Program-made: the position numbers and the translations under genes | Assembly: GCA_017545535.1 (NCBI GenBank) | Contig: JAFWMS010000014.1 | Location: forward strand, 20,742-84,741 | DNA length: 64,000 nt | Source: Clostridia bacterium | GTDB lineage: Bacteria; Bacillota; Clostridia; Christensenellales; CAG-138 | Reading direction: 5' to 3' | The notes under the pieces: generated by a model | What the model saw: only the letters and a program-made list of their open reading frames with translations | Told to the model about the DNA's origin: nothing | Database searches by the model: none | Part shown: positions 17,101-24,287 of the stretch, one piece after another | How the letters are laid out: every line of letters begins with the position of its first letter | Position numbering within the stretch: the first letter of the stretch is position 1

Positions 17101-17955
17101 AAAAACCTGACCATCGCCGGGGCGTACGTCTACGACGGCGGCCCCTGGTGGTTCGAGACCGACTGGGTCACGGACCCGCCCACCCTGTATCTGCACAGCA
17201 ACGAGACCGACGAGCGGCTGCCCCTGCAGGAGGGGGCCGTCACGGATATGGCGGAGCTGGCTGCGCTGCTGCCGGGGCTGGAGCGGCTGGACCTGTACGG
17301 TCAGGACCTGACCACCCTGGACGGGGTGGAGAACTTCTCCCGGCTCAGGGATATCAACGTCAACGAGTGCCGGGGGATCACCGACTTCACCGCCCTGTGG
17401 CGGACGGCCTCCCTGGAGAATATCAGCCTGCGGAACGAGCCCATCGACAGCATCGAGGGCATCGAACAGCTGCCCCATCTGGTCAATCTAAGCCTGTCCG
17501 GCACCAACGTGCGGGACATCTCTCCCCTTGAGCGGCTGGATTACAGCTTCAGCATGTCGGAGGAAAACGACGGCAGAGGCTTCAACCTGGCGGCGGACGT
17601 GATGGACGCAAACAAGCTCACCTATGAGGACTACGCGCCTTTGGAGGCGGTGCCTGTCTATTGGAACTTGAACATGAACAACGTTCCGGTGGATCGGTGG
17701 ATCGATCACGTCATGGGCAAGGAGATGCTCGAGCTTTCCTGCCACCGTTCGGGCATGACCAACGAGCAGCTCAAAGCCTTCGTGGAAGCCCATCCCATGC
17801 TGGAGCAGCTGGACCTTCGGTGGAACACACAGTTCACGGACCTCTCCTGTCTGCTGGAGTTGAGGGGCCTTCGCCAGGTGTTCGTCTCCGAAGACATGCA
17901 GCGGGCCATCCGATCCCTGGGCGAGGGATATGGGTTCCGGCTGGAGATCGATTAA
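14140..17955 (+). CDS. Giant LRR ectodomain protein with degenerate TIR head
   Basis: A 1,271-residue protein. Residues 1-110 keep a TIR-like fold (AIYPLYAPADEGRV, DALVLFLSENL, ELVIPVNLDG) but the catalytic Glu position is Arg62 and no WYDEG motif remains. A membrane helix spans ~119-141, then a Thr/Pro linker (~150-178). The rest is leucine-rich repeats of ~21-23 residues (ISGLKR, LSDLEALSSC, LDLSGLQ types). A module with the pattern L-x-I/L-AG ... W ... DW-x-T-x-PP-x-LY ... DE-R occurs near residues 807 and 987, with a weaker copy near 187, so the ectodomain looks built from three blocks. It follows the TIR-LRR gene by 39 bases in the same operon. Likely an external sensor. Confidence 0.8.
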   Translation: MKRAIYPLYAPADEGRVKPILDALQQKGVTVRTKAPGKGDALVLFLSENLTAEGPETDAFFRLNAGRELVIPVNLDGSTPPEELQSALMARHSLDGRKYGTAELADLIARAAMGEKKSRLPLALALVAAAALLAVGGLIYLRQRPEPEPPVVEATATPEPTPTATPTPSPTPEPTFPDVDLAFEELQKVHELIIVGDSLTHFNGDEQWIAEAGWARVGPEYVANRSFEDGEARWYSTEDGHELILHDWGALDFLPYMKNLQMLTLVKVRGTLPDLSGLKKLSLVDLYDCEIDDISGLKRTLLGSFSFSGPAIDLSPLNDCTRLEYANLHFYGGETIDLSGFGPLKLRSLNLSGDGSERTADLSGLQGCPNLMEARLDGVPVTDLSCLSAAKSMYSLDLNDLQALTSLNGLQDHTGLTNLHIDNCFRLSDLEALSSCSFLQELYMEDCSVSDLSFLTGTKALKKLEVRNMGALRSFHGLEEHKSLRWVSASETQNLSDLSALSNCESLEGLNLYECFALRDISPVVTLPKLKDLQIYGSELNDVDFLWDVQNKEFFSFGIAEVPNWEGLAAIGKYSFLNITDRNGSALPYVENATVIDFELWNRGGRGNNSEGLDLTKLPSVTNELKLHCVTSLEGIDQPLVSRMILDDCPYLTTLKGMEGMPRLTNLAICNCPRLADWTGLYELEHLQAISLEALFTLPDFGKVTAEHIDLTTIYDLKDLSCFENYGQDRYQISLMDVDGVTDLSPLYHLHGEYLGVPAHLKDQAQALVDSGLLDEYEVTYPEGWWEPIEPHVELLSLDEIDTLPSALLSRVDRLTLAGDAVLPNEGAWVNEDWSTNPPALYVCYDGEEERYPVEPGTLTDLTCLKKLTGLRELTVYAQPQLTSLEGIQAMSDLKDLDVRQCPALTDGSAAFTVQSLEELRFWFTGVRSIQGVQNLYALRMLDLNDNPVDDLSPLEACGALEDVNFQLPMMTFEELKVQPEAVRRNIKNLTIAGAYVYDGGPWWFETDWVTDPPTLYLHSNETDERLPLQEGAVTDMAELAALLPGLERLDLYGQDLTTLDGVENFSRLRDINVNECRGITDFTALWRTASLENISLRNEPIDSIEGIEQLPHLVNLSLSGTNVRDISPLERLDYSFSMSEENDGRGFNLAADVMDANKLTYEDYAPLEAVPVYWNLNMNNVPVDRWIDHVMGKEMLELSCHRSGMTNEQLKAFVEAHPMLEQLDLRWNTQFTDLSCLLELRGLRQVFVSEDMQRAIRSLGEGYGFRLEID

Positions 17956-17959
17956 CTCC

Positions 17960-17988
17960 TTCCCTTTGGCGCAAAAAACAGGTATACT
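17960..17988 (+). promoter_or_regulatory. Candidate promoter for the HD-RyR / SLOG pair
   Basis: TTCCCT (17960-17965), 17-base spacer, TATACT (17983-17988). The -10 is good, the -35 weak. It would allow the last two genes of the cluster to be expressed apart from the LRR genes. Confidence 0.45.
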
Positions 17989-18018
17989 CATAGACACGAG
18001 ATCGAAAGGAGCAGCACT

Positions 18019-19746
18019 ATGAGCAATCTTTCCCCCTTTGTGGATCGGTTCTTCGACGAGCTCGCCCTGGCTGCCGACCTGCAGGACGGCCATAGCTACA
18101 AGGCATTCCTCCGGGGGGCGGTGACGGCCTTTTTGGAGCACGAGACCCCGGAGACCGCTTTCGCCGTCTATCGGGCCTTCTTCGACAGCTATAGGATCAC
18201 CCTGCCGGGCAAGAGCGACCCCTTCATCGACCTGGTGGACATCCTGCGCAGCTACGAGGCCACCGCCGCCACCCTTATCGACAAGCAGCGGGACCACTTC
18301 ATCCACGCGGTGAACGTGTTTTTGACGGGCCTGTCCATCTACGCCGAAAACCCCGCCTATCGCCATGCCTTTGAAAGCGCCGTGCCGGAGAAGAACTATA
18401 TCTACGCCTACCAGACCCCCCACGAAGAGTTCTTCTTCCGCTGGGGCGTGGCGTCCCTGTTCCACGACGTGGGCTACCCTGTGGAGATCGTGGGGCACCA
18501 GATCAATCGGTTCATCCGCATGGTGGCGGACGCGGACGGGAACGAGGTAAAGGTGAAGGCCCAGATCCGGTTCGAGAACTTCTCGGAACTGAACCACATC
18601 CGGGAGGTGGTCCCCAAGCGCCCCTTCACCCGGGCCTATTACGACGCCTACGAAAGCTGCTCCTATATCGACCTGCTTACCCCCAACGACCTGTTGGCCC
18701 ACCGGATCCATCAGACCCTGGACACGGACCTTATGGAGACCAAGAAGGCCGTAGACCGGTTCGTGGACGACATGGCCGCCTCCGGATTCATCGATCACGG
18801 GTACTACAGCGCCATGATCATCCTCAAGTGGTACGGCTACGCCATCCAGATGGCCGGGGATCATCCGGAGCGGTTCTACTGGCCCATCCTGGACAGCGCC
18901 ACGGCGATCCTCCTGCATAACTACTATCGAAACGTGCTGCAGAAGAAGCCCTTCGATCTGGGGCCCATGGACCCGAAGAAAAATCCTGTCGCCTACCTGC
19001 TGATCCTCTGCGACGAGCTGCAGGAATGGAATCGGGAGGCCCACGGCATCATCACCCGGACCTTCACCCTAGCGGACACGGTCCACCTGTCCCTGCGGGA
19101 TGGGTTCCTTTCCGCCACCTACGTGACCCGACACGGCCGCCTGCCGGAGAAGTTCTCCGCAGAGAAGGTGGAGCTGCTCCGGGGTCTTTTGGACCTGGGC
19201 GCCCTCTTCCCCCGGGGCTTCGAAGTGGACGCGGAAAGCTTGGACAGCTTCGAAACCTTCAAACCTCAGCTTCGGGAAATCAACGCCCGGCCGCTGCTGA
19301 AGGACATCGAGCTTTTGGCCATCGCCATCCACGCCCGCTACTGCGAAAAGCAGCTCCAGGACCATCCTGACCGGCCGCTGGATTACCCCGACTTCTCCCA
19401 GCTTCCCGACGATCTCAAGTACAGCAACCTCCGCCAGGCCCAGGGCATCTGCGACCGTCTGGAGCAGGTTGGCTACCGCTTGGGGCCCAAGGGCGGCAAG
19501 GACCCGGTGGAGGTCTTCCCGCCGGAGCTGCTGGAGTTCATGGCTGAGCTGGAGCACGAGGCATGGATGCAGGAGCGGCTGAGCAGGGGCTGGAAGCTTG
19601 GCGAGCGGAACGCGGCCCAAAAGACCTCCCCCTATCTGGTGCCCTACGACCAGCTCTCCGAGGAGATCAAGGACTATGACCGGGACGCCATCCGGAACAT
19701 TCCGGCCCTGGCCGCCCGGGTGGGTATGGCCGTCTATGCAAACTGA
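18019..19746 (+). CDS. HD-domain and RyR-domain fusion protein
   Basis: A 575-residue soluble protein. The N-terminal half has an HD phosphohydrolase pattern: DHFIHAVNVFLTGL supplies the first His, and SLFHDVGYPVEI the HD pair (near residue 153). The C-terminal ~65 residues (ELEHEAWMQERL, SRGWKLGERN, PYLVPYDQLSEEIKDYDRDA) form a RyR domain, the ryanodine-receptor repeat module that in bacteria occurs in nucleotide-signalling conflict systems. AAAGGAG precedes the ATG. It overlaps the SLOG gene by 11 bases. It may hydrolyse or sense the nucleotide signal made by the TIR proteins; that link is inference. Confidence 0.75.
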   Translation: MSNLSPFVDRFFDELALAADLQDGHSYKAFLRGAVTAFLEHETPETAFAVYRAFFDSYRITLPGKSDPFIDLVDILRSYEATAATLIDKQRDHFIHAVNVFLTGLSIYAENPAYRHAFESAVPEKNYIYAYQTPHEEFFFRWGVASLFHDVGYPVEIVGHQINRFIRMVADADGNEVKVKAQIRFENFSELNHIREVVPKRPFTRAYYDAYESCSYIDLLTPNDLLAHRIHQTLDTDLMETKKAVDRFVDDMAASGFIDHGYYSAMIILKWYGYAIQMAGDHPERFYWPILDSATAILLHNYYRNVLQKKPFDLGPMDPKKNPVAYLLILCDELQEWNREAHGIITRTFTLADTVHLSLRDGFLSATYVTRHGRLPEKFSAEKVELLRGLLDLGALFPRGFEVDAESLDSFETFKPQLREINARPLLKDIELLAIAIHARYCEKQLQDHPDRPLDYPDFSQLPDDLKYSNLRQAQGICDRLEQVGYRLGPKGGKDPVEVFPPELLEFMAELEHEAWMQERLSRGWKLGERNAAQKTSPYLVPYDQLSEEIKDYDRDAIRNIPALAARVGMAVYAN

Positions 19747-21325
19747 ACGCATTCCCCTGGTGGTGGGGGTCACGGGCCATCGGGCCATCCGGCCAGAGGA
19801 CGAACCCATCCTCAGCCAGGCGGTGGAGACGGAATTGAAGAAACTGCGGGAAAGGTTCCCCCACACGCCCCTGGTACTGCTCAGCAGCCTTGCGGAGGGG
19901 GCGGACCAGCTTTGCGCCCGAGTGGCCCTAAAGCTGGGCATCCCCCTGTGGGCGCCTCTGCCTCTTCCCTCGGAGGACTACGAAACAGACTTTTCGGGCC
20001 AGGTCCTGGACGATTTTCGGGCCCTATGCGCTCAGGCGGAGCAGATCTTCCCGGTCCCTGCCGCGGAGGCAGCGCCGGCAAAGCCGAGCCGGGACTTTTT
20101 TTACCGACAGGCCTGCATCTATATCGCCACCCACTGCCATGTGCTGATGGCCCTGTGGGACGGGCACGAAGGCACCGCCACGGGCTGCGGCACGGCGGAG
20201 ACCGTGTCTTTCGCGCTGCACCGGAGCTTTCATCCCGTGCTCAGCGCGCCGCTGTTCTCTTCCACAGCGGTGATACACCTGTTCACCCCTCGGGGCGAGG
20301 CCGTGACAGAAGCGGCGGGCACGGTAACGCGCCTGGGGGACGATGAGACCTGGCGGACGCTTATGGACCGGACGGAGGAGTTCAACGCCCTCGCCGGCAA
20401 AGCAGCCCCTACCCCCTATCCCCTGCTCCCGGAGGATCGGGAAAGGGACATGCTGCTGGATCGGATGGAAACGGTCTATCAGCAGGCGGACGCCCTGAGC
20501 CTGCAATATGCGAAGGTATACCGGCGGGTGCTGATCCTGCTGGCGGTGGTGAGCACCCTGATCACAGCCTCCTTCCTGCTCTACGACGAGGCAAACCTCC
20601 ACTGGCTGATCCTGGTGTGCGGCCTTGCGCTGCTGATCGCCTGGCTTCTCCAGCGATATGCTGGCCGTTCCAGCTGCCATCGACGCTATCTCGAATATCG
20701 GGTGCTGGCCGAAAGTTTGCGGGCCCAGGCCTTCCTGCGCTATGCCGGCGTAAACCGGGAAGCCGTCACCCTGCTGCCCTGGAGCCAGCAGGAGGAGACC
20801 CCCTGGATCGCCATGGCCATGGCCGTCCTGGGCATCGGGGAAGGGCCCCGTCAAACCCACGACGTCCGCGCCTGCTGGGCCGAGGACCAGCTCCACTATC
20901 ATAAGGCCGCCCAGAAGAAGGCGAAAGCTAAACTCCGGGGCAGCGGTCGGGTGGTGGGCGTGGCCCTGACCGTCAGCATCGCGCTGTATCTTGCCGCCCT
21001 GGTGTTCGAACTGCTGTTCGGCGGGCTTTTATTCCGCTTCCCGGCCATTTTGGAGGCGGAATCCTACCGGACCCTGTTGAAGCTGGTGTTGGGCAGCATC
21101 TCCGCCGCCACCCTGTTCATCTCCAACTACTATGGCAAGCTGTCCCTGTCCCGAGGCATAGAGGACCATGAAAAGATGGCCGCCTTCTATGAGCGCATCC
21201 TGGAGCGGATGGCCCTCTGCGGCCAGGTCGAATCGCTGCTGGTGCTCCTGGCCCGGGAGGAACTCATCGAGAACGGCAACTGGTGCTCCTATCAGCGAGA
21301 CAACGTCCCAGACTTCAGCCTGTAA
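19736..21325 (+). CDS. SLOG-SLATT-like membrane protein (predicted nucleotide sensor/effector)
   Basis: A 529-residue protein. Residues ~7-190 look like a SLOG domain, the Rossmann-like nucleotide-binding fold of the DprA/LOG group: VVGVTGHRAIRPED, LLSSLAEGADQL, and MALWDGHEGTATGCGTAETV. The rest has four membrane helices (~263-283, 288-307, 404-429, 445-463), with YLEYRVLAESLRAQAFLRYAG after the first pair, a pattern typical of SLATT-type pore effectors. The start at 19736 lies inside the previous gene; the longer frame from 19598 is out of context. In this setting a TIR-derived nucleotide could gate the membrane part. A strong terminator follows. Confidence 0.7.
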   Translation: MQTERIPLVVGVTGHRAIRPEDEPILSQAVETELKKLRERFPHTPLVLLSSLAEGADQLCARVALKLGIPLWAPLPLPSEDYETDFSGQVLDDFRALCAQAEQIFPVPAAEAAPAKPSRDFFYRQACIYIATHCHVLMALWDGHEGTATGCGTAETVSFALHRSFHPVLSAPLFSSTAVIHLFTPRGEAVTEAAGTVTRLGDDETWRTLMDRTEEFNALAGKAAPTPYPLLPEDRERDMLLDRMETVYQQADALSLQYAKVYRRVLILLAVVSTLITASFLLYDEANLHWLILVCGLALLIAWLLQRYAGRSSCHRRYLEYRVLAESLRAQAFLRYAGVNREAVTLLPWSQQEETPWIAMAMAVLGIGEGPRQTHDVRACWAEDQLHYHKAAQKKAKAKLRGSGRVVGVALTVSIALYLAALVFELLFGGLLFRFPAILEAESYRTLLKLVLGSISAATLFISNYYGKLSLSRGIEDHEKMAAFYERILERMALCGQVESLLVLLAREELIENGNWCSYQRDNVPDFSL

Positions 21326-21340
21326 AACCGGAACAAGCAA

Positions 21341-21370
21341 AAAAGACCGTGAGATCCCCACGGTCTTTTT
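21341..21370. terminator. Bidirectional terminator between the SLOG gene and radC
   Basis: Stem AAAGACCGTG/CACGGTCTTT with an A-run before and a T-run after. It serves the convergent SLOG and radC transcripts. Confidence 0.85.
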
Positions 21371-21391
21371 CTATACAAACCAATCTATGCT

Positions 21392-22129
21392 TTACGCTCT
21401 GAACTCTTCCAAGGGCATGTCTGTCACCAGATCAGCCCCTGTAAAAGCCAGCACCCGCTGGCTGCGGAGGCTGTAGGCGGCGCTTCGGCCCAGGATAAGC
21501 TGGTCCACCACCCCGATGCCCACCGCTTCCGCCGCGGCCTCGATCCGCTCCGCCACCTGCACGTCTTCCCGGGAGGGGGTCACGTCCCCGGAGGGGTGGT
21601 TGTGCCCCAGGGCAATGAAGCAGGCCTTGTGGAGGAGGGCGGCTTCCAGGACCAGCCGCGGGTCCGCCAGCACCTCCGTCAGGGAGCCCACGGAGATCAC
21701 CGCCTCGTGGATCAGGGCGTACCGCTTGTCCAGGCACACCAGCCGCAGCGTCTCGTACCGGTCCTGCTGAGACAGGGCCAGCATGTAGCCGCAGAGCCGG
21801 GAAGGGGTGCTGAGCAGCACCGGCCGCTCCTTCTCCCCTCGATACCGCTGCAGCAGGATGCGTCGCTCCGTTTGCCCCAAAAGGCTCAAAAACACGGCGG
21901 TGCTCTCCCCCATCTCCGGAACCTGCTTCAGCTGGTCCACTGGAGCGGTAAGCACCTTTTCCAGGGTACCGAACCTGTCCAGCAGCCGATGGGCCAAGGG
22001 GTTCACGTCCCGCCGGGGCAGGGCGTAGGTGAGCAGCAATTCCAAGACCTGATGGTCCGCCATGCCCTTGATCCCCGTCTGGACAAAGGTATTCCTGAGC
22101 CGCTGCCGATGCCCCTGATGCTCGTTCAT
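21392..22129 (-). CDS. radC: RadC-family JAB/MPN-domain protein
   Basis: A 245-residue RadC protein. The N-terminal helix-hairpin-helix part (QVLELLLTYALPRRDVNPLA, then FGTLEKVL) is followed by an MPN/JAMM domain with the metal site GHNHPSGDVTPSRED (HxHPSGD). Family members are predicted metallo-hydrolases of unknown substrate; the old DNA-repair role has not held up. I start at 22129 because GGAGGA is six bases upstream and the codon overlaps the stop of the DUF4392 gene (ATGA). The C-terminal tail is a few residues longer than usual. Confidence 0.85.
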   Translation of the reverse strand: MNEHQGHRQRLRNTFVQTGIKGMADHQVLELLLTYALPRRDVNPLAHRLLDRFGTLEKVLTAPVDQLKQVPEMGESTAVFLSLLGQTERRILLQRYRGEKERPVLLSTPSRLCGYMLALSQQDRYETLRLVCLDKRYALIHEAVISVGSLTEVLADPRLVLEAALLHKACFIALGHNHPSGDVTPSREDVQVAERIEAAAEAVGIGVVDQLILGRSAAYSLRSQRVLAFTGADLVTDMPLEEFRA

Positions 22130-22920
22130 ATCCATTCCTCCAGGCTGTTTCGCAGCCGCTTCACATGCTCCAAGGGGAAGCCGTCCTCGCTGAGGGACGG
22201 CCCGCAGGTGATGCCGTCGATCAACCCCGTTTTAGGACAGGGCGCATAGGCCGCCAGCAGGTCCGCCTCGCCGGGAAGCCGGCCCAGGGCGGCGCACAGG
22301 CCCAAAGCGCCCCAGTTGGACACGGTGGCGATGATGAGCCGGTCCGTCCGCACCGCGCAGGGGACCCGACCCAGCCGCTCCGCCACGCCCGCTTCAAGAT
22401 CGCCCATGCCGATCTCGTTGCCGCCGTCGCCGATGCCCACGGATGGCGCGTCGGACAGCAGGAACAGCTCGTCCAGCGGGGCCATGCTGTCACGGATGTC
22501 CGCGCCCCGGGAATTGATATACCGACCGTCCTTCGTCCGGCCGCAGCGCTCCACGGCGATGAGCCCAACGGGCTTCTCCCTGTCCAGCAGCGCCTGCAGC
22601 TCCGACGCCGCAGTCTCCGGCCCAAAGGCCAAGAAGGGCAGGCCCACCGTCTGAAAATACTCGGCACAGAAGGGGTCTATCACCACCAAGGGTGAGAACC
22701 CCAGCTTCGTGAGGGCGTCGAAAAGCAGCTTCGTCCCCGGTGGACCGTCGGTCTCGCCGTGGCCCCGCACATAGAAGCCGGTGACCAGCAGCACCCGGCC
22801 CCGGGGCCAGGAGAGCACGTACTTCCCTGCCTGGCTGCAGAAATCCGAGGGCAGCAGGTCCGCGATCCTATCCATGCCCCGCCGGGACTCGCCCAGGATC
22901 AACTCCTCCAGCTTGCCCAT
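22126..22920 (-). CDS. DUF4392 / D-glutamate cyclase-like C-terminal domain protein
   Basis: A 264-residue protein made of one domain that resembles the C-terminal half of D-glutamate cyclase (DUF4392): TGFYVRGHGETDGPPGT, AVERCGRTKDGRYINSRG, and GIGDGGNEIGMG. In mitochondria the related enzyme turns D-glutamate into 5-oxo-D-proline. Whether this single-domain form has the same activity is not known. It sits between plsC (one base gap) and radC (four-base overlap) in one operon. Given the PGA and GGT genes nearby, a D-glutamate link is tempting but unproven. Confidence 0.7.
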   Translation of the reverse strand: MGKLEELILGESRRGMDRIADLLPSDFCSQAGKYVLSWPRGRVLLVTGFYVRGHGETDGPPGTKLLFDALTKLGFSPLVVIDPFCAEYFQTVGLPFLAFGPETAASELQALLDREKPVGLIAVERCGRTKDGRYINSRGADIRDSMAPLDELFLLSDAPSVGIGDGGNEIGMGDLEAGVAERLGRVPCAVRTDRLIIATVSNWGALGLCAALGRLPGEADLLAAYAPCPKTGLIDGITCGPSLSEDGFPLEHVKRLRNSLEEWI

Positions 22921-22921
22921 G

Positions 22922-24175
22922 TCAGACCTTCCTTTCGGTCAGCTTCCGCTGCCGCTCATAGTATTGATAGAGCTCCTCCGTGGCGAGGGCCATCTTGGTC
23001 ACGGCGAACAAACAGTCCTTGGGGTACACGTACAGGGTGTCCCTATCCGTGTTCAGATCCACGCAATCCCCGAACTTGCCCAGATATTCGTACTCGATGT
23101 GGACGGAATAGAGGGACGCGGCCGGGATGTGAACGTGATAGGCCTCCCCCTCGTATTCCCCATCCAGGGTGAAGCCCTCCATGTCATGGGTGAGGGTGGC
23201 CATGCCCAGGTCCATATACCCCTTGGCGTTGGGCAGGGCGTCCACCCGGGCCCGGCAGGTGAAGGCGTAGGTCCCGGCCTCCACCTCTGCGCGGACGTTC
23301 CTTCGCTCCCACTCGTACCAGTCGGGGATGTGGGCAAACTCCGTCTCCCCCTCCAAAGCGTGGAGCTCGGAAAGCTCGTCCATCTCCCAGGTTTTCCCGC
23401 AGCTCTCGCAGAAGAGGCGGGTCCCCTTGGTTTTCATCCGGTATTCCGTTTTACAGTGCGGGCACTGATAGAGGACCTTTTGAAGACCCTCCGCCCGGCC
23501 CCCATAGGTGACGCGGATGCCCTTTTGCTTCTGCCAGGCAAAGTCGTCGTATTGGAAAGCCTTCACGATAGCCTCGTTGACCTCCTCCACGCTGGCCTTC
23601 TTCAGCGCCTCCCGGGTGAACAGGCAGGTCATCTCCGCCTCGGTAGGCTTCACCTTCCGATCCGTCAGATTCCAGAAGGGGGAGTTTACGTGGTGGCCGT
23701 GGCAGATGAGGGTCACCACCGGCACCTTGAGAAGTGTGCACAGCTTTCCCAAAGATTCCGGCAGCACCGCCGTGGTGCCGCAGAGGGAATAGCGGGCCTC
23801 GGGATAGAGCACGGCCACGTCGCCCCGGTCCACCACCCGCTTGAGCTGGCGAACGAGGGTGATGTCCCGGGTGAACTTCCGCTTGCAGATGCAGCCGATG
23901 AGCCTGAGGAGCCATTCCCGCTTCAAGAAGCCGTCGATGGCCACCACATAATTCCCCCGGTGGGGGAAAAGGGCCTTCGTGGCCACAGAAAAGTCCATGA
24001 AGGCGTTGTGGTTGCACAGCAACAGATAGGGGGGCTTCACGCCCTCCATGCCGGTTTTCGTCAGCTTGTTTTTATGGGGGATCAGGGTCCCGGCCGCCAG
24101 CAGCCAGGCTACGGGGAGCAGGTGCTGCCGCATGGGCGGCCGCTGCATGTCAAAGCGTTCTATGTCGTCCAGCAT
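22922..24175 (-). CDS. PlsC-type lysophospholipid acyltransferase with zinc ribbon
   Basis: A 417-residue protein. Residues ~50-200 are a PlsC acyltransferase domain with the HX4D catalytic motif (NHNAFMD) and the YPEARYS acceptor-binding motif. A CxxC...CxxC zinc ribbon (CPHCKTEY ... CESCGK) follows at ~265-295, then a ~140-residue beta-rich C-terminal part. This three-part build is larger than ordinary PlsC (~240 residues) and occurs in Clostridia. I prefer the ATG at 24175 (AGGCGG upstream); a TTG at 24199 would add eight residues. The gene heads the plsC-DUF4392-radC operon. Confidence 0.8.
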   Translation of the reverse strand: MLDDIERFDMQRPPMRQHLLPVAWLLAAGTLIPHKNKLTKTGMEGVKPPYLLLCNHNAFMDFSVATKALFPHRGNYVVAIDGFLKREWLLRLIGCICKRKFTRDITLVRQLKRVVDRGDVAVLYPEARYSLCGTTAVLPESLGKLCTLLKVPVVTLICHGHHVNSPFWNLTDRKVKPTEAEMTCLFTREALKKASVEEVNEAIVKAFQYDDFAWQKQKGIRVTYGGRAEGLQKVLYQCPHCKTEYRMKTKGTRLFCESCGKTWEMDELSELHALEGETEFAHIPDWYEWERRNVRAEVEAGTYAFTCRARVDALPNAKGYMDLGMATLTHDMEGFTLDGEYEGEAYHVHIPAASLYSVHIEYEYLGKFGDCVDLNTDRDTLYVYPKDCLFAVTKMALATEELYQYYERQRKLTERKV

Positions 24176-24214
24176 GGTCGTTTTCCGCCTGTTTTCCAAT
24201 CGTTTCTTTATAAA

Positions 24215-24243
24215 AGTATAGCGGGCAGTCCGCTTGCTGTCAA
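24215..24243 (-). promoter_or_regulatory. Sigma-A promoter of the plsC operon, inside an inverted repeat
   Basis: Minus strand TTGACA (24238-24243), 17-base spacer, TATACT (24215-24220). The spacer carries one arm of the inverted repeat GCGGGCAG/CTGCCCGC (24221-24254), which may also end the pullulanase transcript. Confidence 0.65.
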
Positions 24244-24287
24244 TGGCTGCCCGCTATCGTATGCCCCCAAAGGGGCCGATCAAACCA

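Noticed and set aside
15190..17478. A 762-codon minus-strand frame opposite the giant LRR gene
   Set aside because: Antisense shadow: the plus-strand frame has continuous LRR periodicity, and the minus frame has no family resemblance.
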